The notes under the pieces: model-generated
Told to the model about the DNA's origin: nothing
Seen by the model: the letters and a program-made list of their open reading frames with translations, nothing else
Database searches by the model: none
Program-made: the position numbers and the translations under genes
Part shown: positions 60,090-64,000 of the stretch, one piece after another
Position numbering within the stretch: the first letter of the stretch is position 1
How the letters are laid out: every line of letters begins with the position of its first letter
Assembly: GCA_039654915.1 (NCBI GenBank)
Contig: CM077593.1
Coordinates: forward strand, 53,698,501-53,762,500
Direction of reading: 5' to 3'
Length of the DNA stretch: 64,000 nt
Origin: Aquilaria yunnanensis
Lineage: Eukaryota; Streptophyta; Magnoliopsida; Malvales; Thymelaeaceae

Positions 60090-61060
60090 TGATGCCCCAA
60101 GGCATCTTCGTTTGCTGTCATGTTGACAGGTGGAGAGACTTCCTGAGGAGGCGAGCGCCTGGAGCTCTGGTTTCCCAGCTGAGCGTGCCTGAAAAGCTCA
60201 AAGAAGAAGTTAGGAGGTCCCCGGTTTGCCTTTCCGGGGAGGACCCTCCAACGCCCAAGTCAGTTTTCTGAGTGAAAGTGGAGGAAGAACACTAGGGGAT
60301 CAAGTGTCTTGCCTGTTTTGTGTTTTCTCAGAGGGAGGAAAATGCCCATCCTTTGCCCAGTCCCATTTCCTAATATTTATAGGAGTAGCCGGTCCGTTCA
60401 GATCATGACACGTGTTCGGTCGGATTTGATCTGTAGTTTTGGACCTAGGGGACAGGCAGCCGTTTGCAGCCTTCTTTCGCCCTGGACCCGGACAGGTTGT
60501 GTCAGGACTGGGGCGGCTGCGGCGTGTCAGTTCGCCGTTCAGATGTGACATGTAGGGCTTGTGAGCGACATGTCAGAGGCTCCTTAAATGCTCATACCGT
60601 ACTCCCGAGGTCCCCTGGGCGAGGTCACCCTTCGGTGCGTGCACCCTCTTCGGATTCTATCCATCCTTCGGTGCGAGCACCTCCTTCGGGATCTATCCCA
60701 TAGTTCTGGGAGTTCCCTTGATGAACACCTTCTTCAGGACTCACACCCATAGTTCGGGGATTCCCTTGTTCAGGTGTTTCTTGTTCGGGGAAGACCTCTT
60801 CGGGGCCTCTGCCTTCGGCTAGATTCGCCCTTGCTTCAGAGAGATTGCTCTCTTACCCGAAGACGGTCAGTTTGGCCCCTTGATGGAGACGGTGTTGTCC
60901 TCGGAATTCCTGACGAGCTAACCAAAGTCTCGAGCTCATAGTGTTTGACTTCACACCTTCCGAGGTCAATGAAAAGATCCTCTCTTGGGTGACGTCAGAC
61001 TCCTTGGCCAATATTCTGCCAGGGAGTTACTACTGAGGAGGCAATAGCCTTTGGCTATCA
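60090..61060 (-). mobile_element. 5' LTR of gypsy element B
   Basis: 971 bp with the same ends as the 3' LTR, flanked on its right by CTAAG at 61061-61065. The element promoter should lie here. About 25 differences from the other LTR were counted by eye. Confidence 0.93.
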
Positions 61061-61065
61061 CTAAG

Positions 61066-64000
61066 CTTGGAAGATAGCCATGAGCTTGATGAACCAAGCT
61101 TAGTGAGGGAGTGCACTTATTGAAGGTTTTGTGACCTAGTGTGAGGTGCACAATGATGGCAGTAAAGTGAAGGTTTCTAGAGCCCAAAGTTACTACTAAC
61201 TACTCTTAAAATCCTCCTAAGACCAAACATTAGCTTGAGGAGGGCTGCCATAGTGATTTGGTTATGTTTATTATATTTTTTCTGGACTAACCTATGGTAT
61301 ATGCTGCTGCCATATTTCATGTGTTTGTTGTTTGTGTTTGGCTGCTGCATTTGGTTGCTATATCTTGTATATATGCATTCTGGTTTTTGTGTTTTAGTGT
61401 ATTTGGATGCAGGTTTTTATTAGGATCACATTACCTTAAGAAACCAAGTGTTACCCTTACTAAGTTTCTCAATGAACCTTACTCCCCTCAATTCTGTCAT
61501 TTCAGGTCCAGCTGAAAGATCATCTTCAAACTAACCTTTTTAGTTTTGAGTTATGATCTGAAATTTCAAGTACATGAACTTCCATATGTTTAGTTATGAT
61601 CTGGAAATTTTGGTGATTTTAGGAGCACATTTGGTATTTTTAATGGTAGTACTTACTGTGTTGTGCAGCAGCTGTCCAGCATCCTGTTTTTGGAGACCAT
61701 TGTGTCTCAGGACCTCCTGTGATCTAGGGTGCGTATTTAGCTGAGTTAAGACCATATTGTAGTGCATGTATGCATCTACATGTAGTGTATGTAAAATGAG
61801 ACAAGTATGTGAACATTTGAGTAATGTTTTGGCTATGTAAGTGATGTGGTGCAAAGCTGCCTGAGTGTGAATGATGGGCTGCTTACTTGTAAATTCTGTT
61901 TTGGCCACATAAAGTTGTTAAAAGAAATGGAATGTAATTCCTATGTGTAATGGACATATAAGGGATAGCTTTGGAGGGCTTTCCCCTTGTGAATGAAGTG
62001 TTTACATGGTTTGGAAAAATTGTATGGGCAAAATGGTCCAAAAGTTGCCCGAATTTTGACTCTGGACCTAAACTTGAATATTTCCTTGTGTAGAACAAAT
62101 ATTTGTATGAAATTTTGACCACACCTAGAGGACATCTATAGGGTTAACTGGGCTTTGTAATTTTTGGAGTTGGATTCCTGTGGCCAAACATATGACGTTT
62201 CAAATTTGGCTAAGTTACTGTTCATTTGGTCAGAATTTTGTAACCAATTTAAAAAATCCATAACTTGGTCCATAGGTGGGATATTGATGTAAAAAAAAAT
62301 TCCTTGGTTTTCTCTAAGTATCTGCTTCATAATGGAGCAAACAAAACATGGGGGTATGAGCCTATAATGATACAGTTTATTAGTGGAAGTTACAAGTGCA
62401 GTAGCTGGCCACTAGAACTTAACAAGATTGCCTAATGTGTGGAAGCCAAAACTAAGACGTGTGCTAGTGTTTTCCTTCTTTGCTGCCATGGTGTGCATGA
62501 AATGTGAATATGTGTGTGATGGTTGGACCAATATGCATGTATTTACATAGTGCCCAAGAGGGCCACTTGGGTATGCACACTAAGGGTAGTGTTCTGATGG
62601 CCTACAGAACATTACCAATCCTGGGAGTCTAAATGCACAGTTTTGGCACCATAACTGGACTACCACGGAGTGGGTAACAATTATGATTCATAGTAGTGTC
62701 GTACTCTTTGAAGTGTAGCAAGTGGCAAGCCCAATTTCATGCAAGGTTCACCAAGGAAATTGGAGGCTTAGTAACACTTGGTCAGACCTGAGGGATTGAA
62801 GTGGGAGCGTAGGACACCTAGGGGTGAAGGTTTAGTACACCTAGTTACCTAGCCAGAACTAGAACCTGAGGTGGTAGAGTAAGAACCTAGTCCAAATTTG
62901 ATTGGCCATGCACTAGTCAAAGTTCACCATAGGATGGGTGAAAGGTTAGTAACACCTAGTGGCCTAGCCTGGTCCTAGACCTAAGGCACTAGTGTGGGAT
63001 CTTAGTGTACCGAGCTTGGCTTCGCCAAGTAGACTTAGATTACTCCTGAACATAGTATTCAAGGGGAGGCTTTTATGTGCTTAGGTGTTGACCCGACACT
63101 GTTCGCAAGTTAAGGCTTTCTAGAGTGAGTTCAGGATAAGAAGTCGCTAGGTGCGGGAGAATGTCCCATAAGAGGACTAGGATAATGAGGGGTCCTAAAG
63201 GACTCGACTATATGCACATATATTAGGACTGGAACTGCTGAGCTCATGCTAGATTTGTGAGATTTATTGTCTAGTGTCCTCTAGTGCTTTCTTTTGCAAG
63301 TGCCCCCAAAGACCCCTTATTAGGAATCTATGATTCTCACCCCTTAGTTTTTGTCTGCAAGATTAAATGGTTTGGCCAATAACCCAAGCCTGGTTGTTGA
63401 GCTTATTGAGTAAGTATGAGTTATACTTGTTAGTTTGTATCCTTAGGTTTATTGTTTTGTTGTGTACTAACTATGTTGGATTAACCTTGAGCAGTGGTTG
63501 ATCTAGAAGCACAAGGGGATGTCGAGGCTAAAGGCAGTTGAGAGGTAGAGCTCAAGTGGTTAGCCTAGTAAGGTAATCTCAGAAAGTTATGCTTGAGTTC
63601 TTGATTCTACTAGATGCCTCTAGCAACGTTGGTTAGTTTTAGGTTTTGGTTTGTGATTCATGCACATAACTGAATAATGTACATATGGTTGATGCTTGTA
63701 GGAAATGTGTTTATGGCTTTGGCTAGTTTAATTATTGTTTTTAAGTGCGAATCCACCAATGTTTTCAATGTTTTATTTTTTGCTCAATTTTCCTTGCCAA
63801 TGTGAAACAAGCATTATTTAATTATAGTTTCTAGGTTAGTAAGTTTAGGTCATGCACATTAATTTTTATCACAAGCATAGAAACCAACAATTACAAACTC
63901 AAACTTGGGAATTTTACAAATTCCTAACGATCATGGGCAGCAAGCAGCCATTGATGGCCTAGGGCTGCCACACCGATTACCCCAAAATCCCTGGAACAAA
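61066..64000. other. AT-rich tract to the right edge, no recognisable gene
   Basis: Only short chance frames. Text is repetitive in style, with many short TTGG/CTAG words and repeated phrases (ACCTAGTTACCTAGCC near 62840, ACCTAGTGGCCTAGCC near 62965), and may be decayed LTR or intergenic DNA. No LTR end, primer site or coding motif could be identified. Confidence 0.45.

Larger units (their letters stand above)
49963..61060 (-). mobile_element. Gypsy (Tat lineage) retrotransposon B, minus strand, complete
   Basis: 11,098 bp with 971-bp LTRs (49963-50933 and 60090-61060) starting TGATGCC and ending GGCTATCA in plus coordinates, and CTAAG at both flanks (49958-49962 and 61061-61065). LTRs differ at roughly 25 sites (about 2.6 %), so it is older than the copia copy. 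Order on the minus strand: LTR, primer site, gag-pol (59920-54593), convergent antisense gene (51761-54210), polypurine tract, LTR. Four stops in gag-pol and one in the antisense gene make it inactive. All features match element A, which lets each copy be used to interpret the other. Confidence 0.95.

Noticed and set aside
61235..61515. Hydrophobic 60-70 codon frames resembling small membrane proteins
   Set aside because: They lie in T-rich DNA, where such frames arise by chance; overlapping frames and no conserved features.
1..64000. CRISPR arrays, rRNA, tRNA genes, bacterial or phage systems
   Set aside because: No short regularly spaced repeats with unique spacers, no rRNA or tRNA-like sequence beyond primer sites, and codon and intron structure are those of plant retrotransposons.

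Overview
The window is plant nuclear DNA, most likely from an angiosperm and probably a eudicot (the only host-gene relic resembles eudicot MYB5). The species cannot be named from sequence alone. It is almost entirely nested LTR retrotransposons of two families, with no intact single-copy host gene. There are no bacterial operons, rRNA, tRNA genes or CRISPR arrays.

Family 1 is a Ty1/copia element (Angela/Tork-like) with LTRs of about 1,416 bp that start TGTTAGTGTTGTGCCC and end CCCAACA. Its primer-binding site is TGGTATCAGAGC. Twelve whole or partial LTRs of this family are present. One full copy (16467-24724, direct repeat GTTGG) has LTRs differing at only about nine sites, but its gag-pol frame is broken. 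There is a solo LTR (12764-14178, direct repeat GGGAG), a minus-strand copy running off the left edge (1-1846), and an older plus-strand LTR that this copy interrupts (1847-2278).

Family 2 is a Ty3/gypsy element of the Tat lineage. It has PR-RT-RH-aRH-INT order, a second archaeal-type RNase H, no chromodomain, and a TGGCGCC/TGGTGCC primer site. Two large copies lie on the minus strand: A (3197-14901, decayed) and B (49963-61060, direct repeat CTAAG, LTRs about 2.6 % diverged). Each also carries, on the opposite strand, a four-exon gene with its own G-box and TATA box that converges on pol. A short minisatellite lies between the two convergent ends. Pieces of related elements occur at 2279-3196, 14902-15656 and 28258-29240 (continuing at 46719-47308).

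The most unusual structure is at 29241-46713: a tandem array with a 5,352-bp period, three full units plus a partial fourth, built from one family-1 insertion. Each unit is a minus LTR, the 3' half of pol (minus), a plus LTR standing in place of gag-protease-integrase, and a minus leader that runs directly into a 5'-truncated LTR. The inner LTRs are chimeras of the two outer LTRs, which fits unequal crossing-over after the internal rearrangement. The whole array sits inside the LTR of an older gypsy element with near-matching 5-bp repeats (AGAAG/AGTAG).

Between the elements are AT-rich tracts without recognisable genes (15657-16461, 24730-26306, 47309-49957, 61066-64000). One segment of about 1.3 kb (26347-27683) holds a decayed MYB5-like R2R3-MYB fragment flanked by a 40-bp direct duplication.

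Nothing here looks like a working host pathway. The interest lies in how retrotransposons rearrange, carry an extra spliced antisense gene, and capture host DNA.
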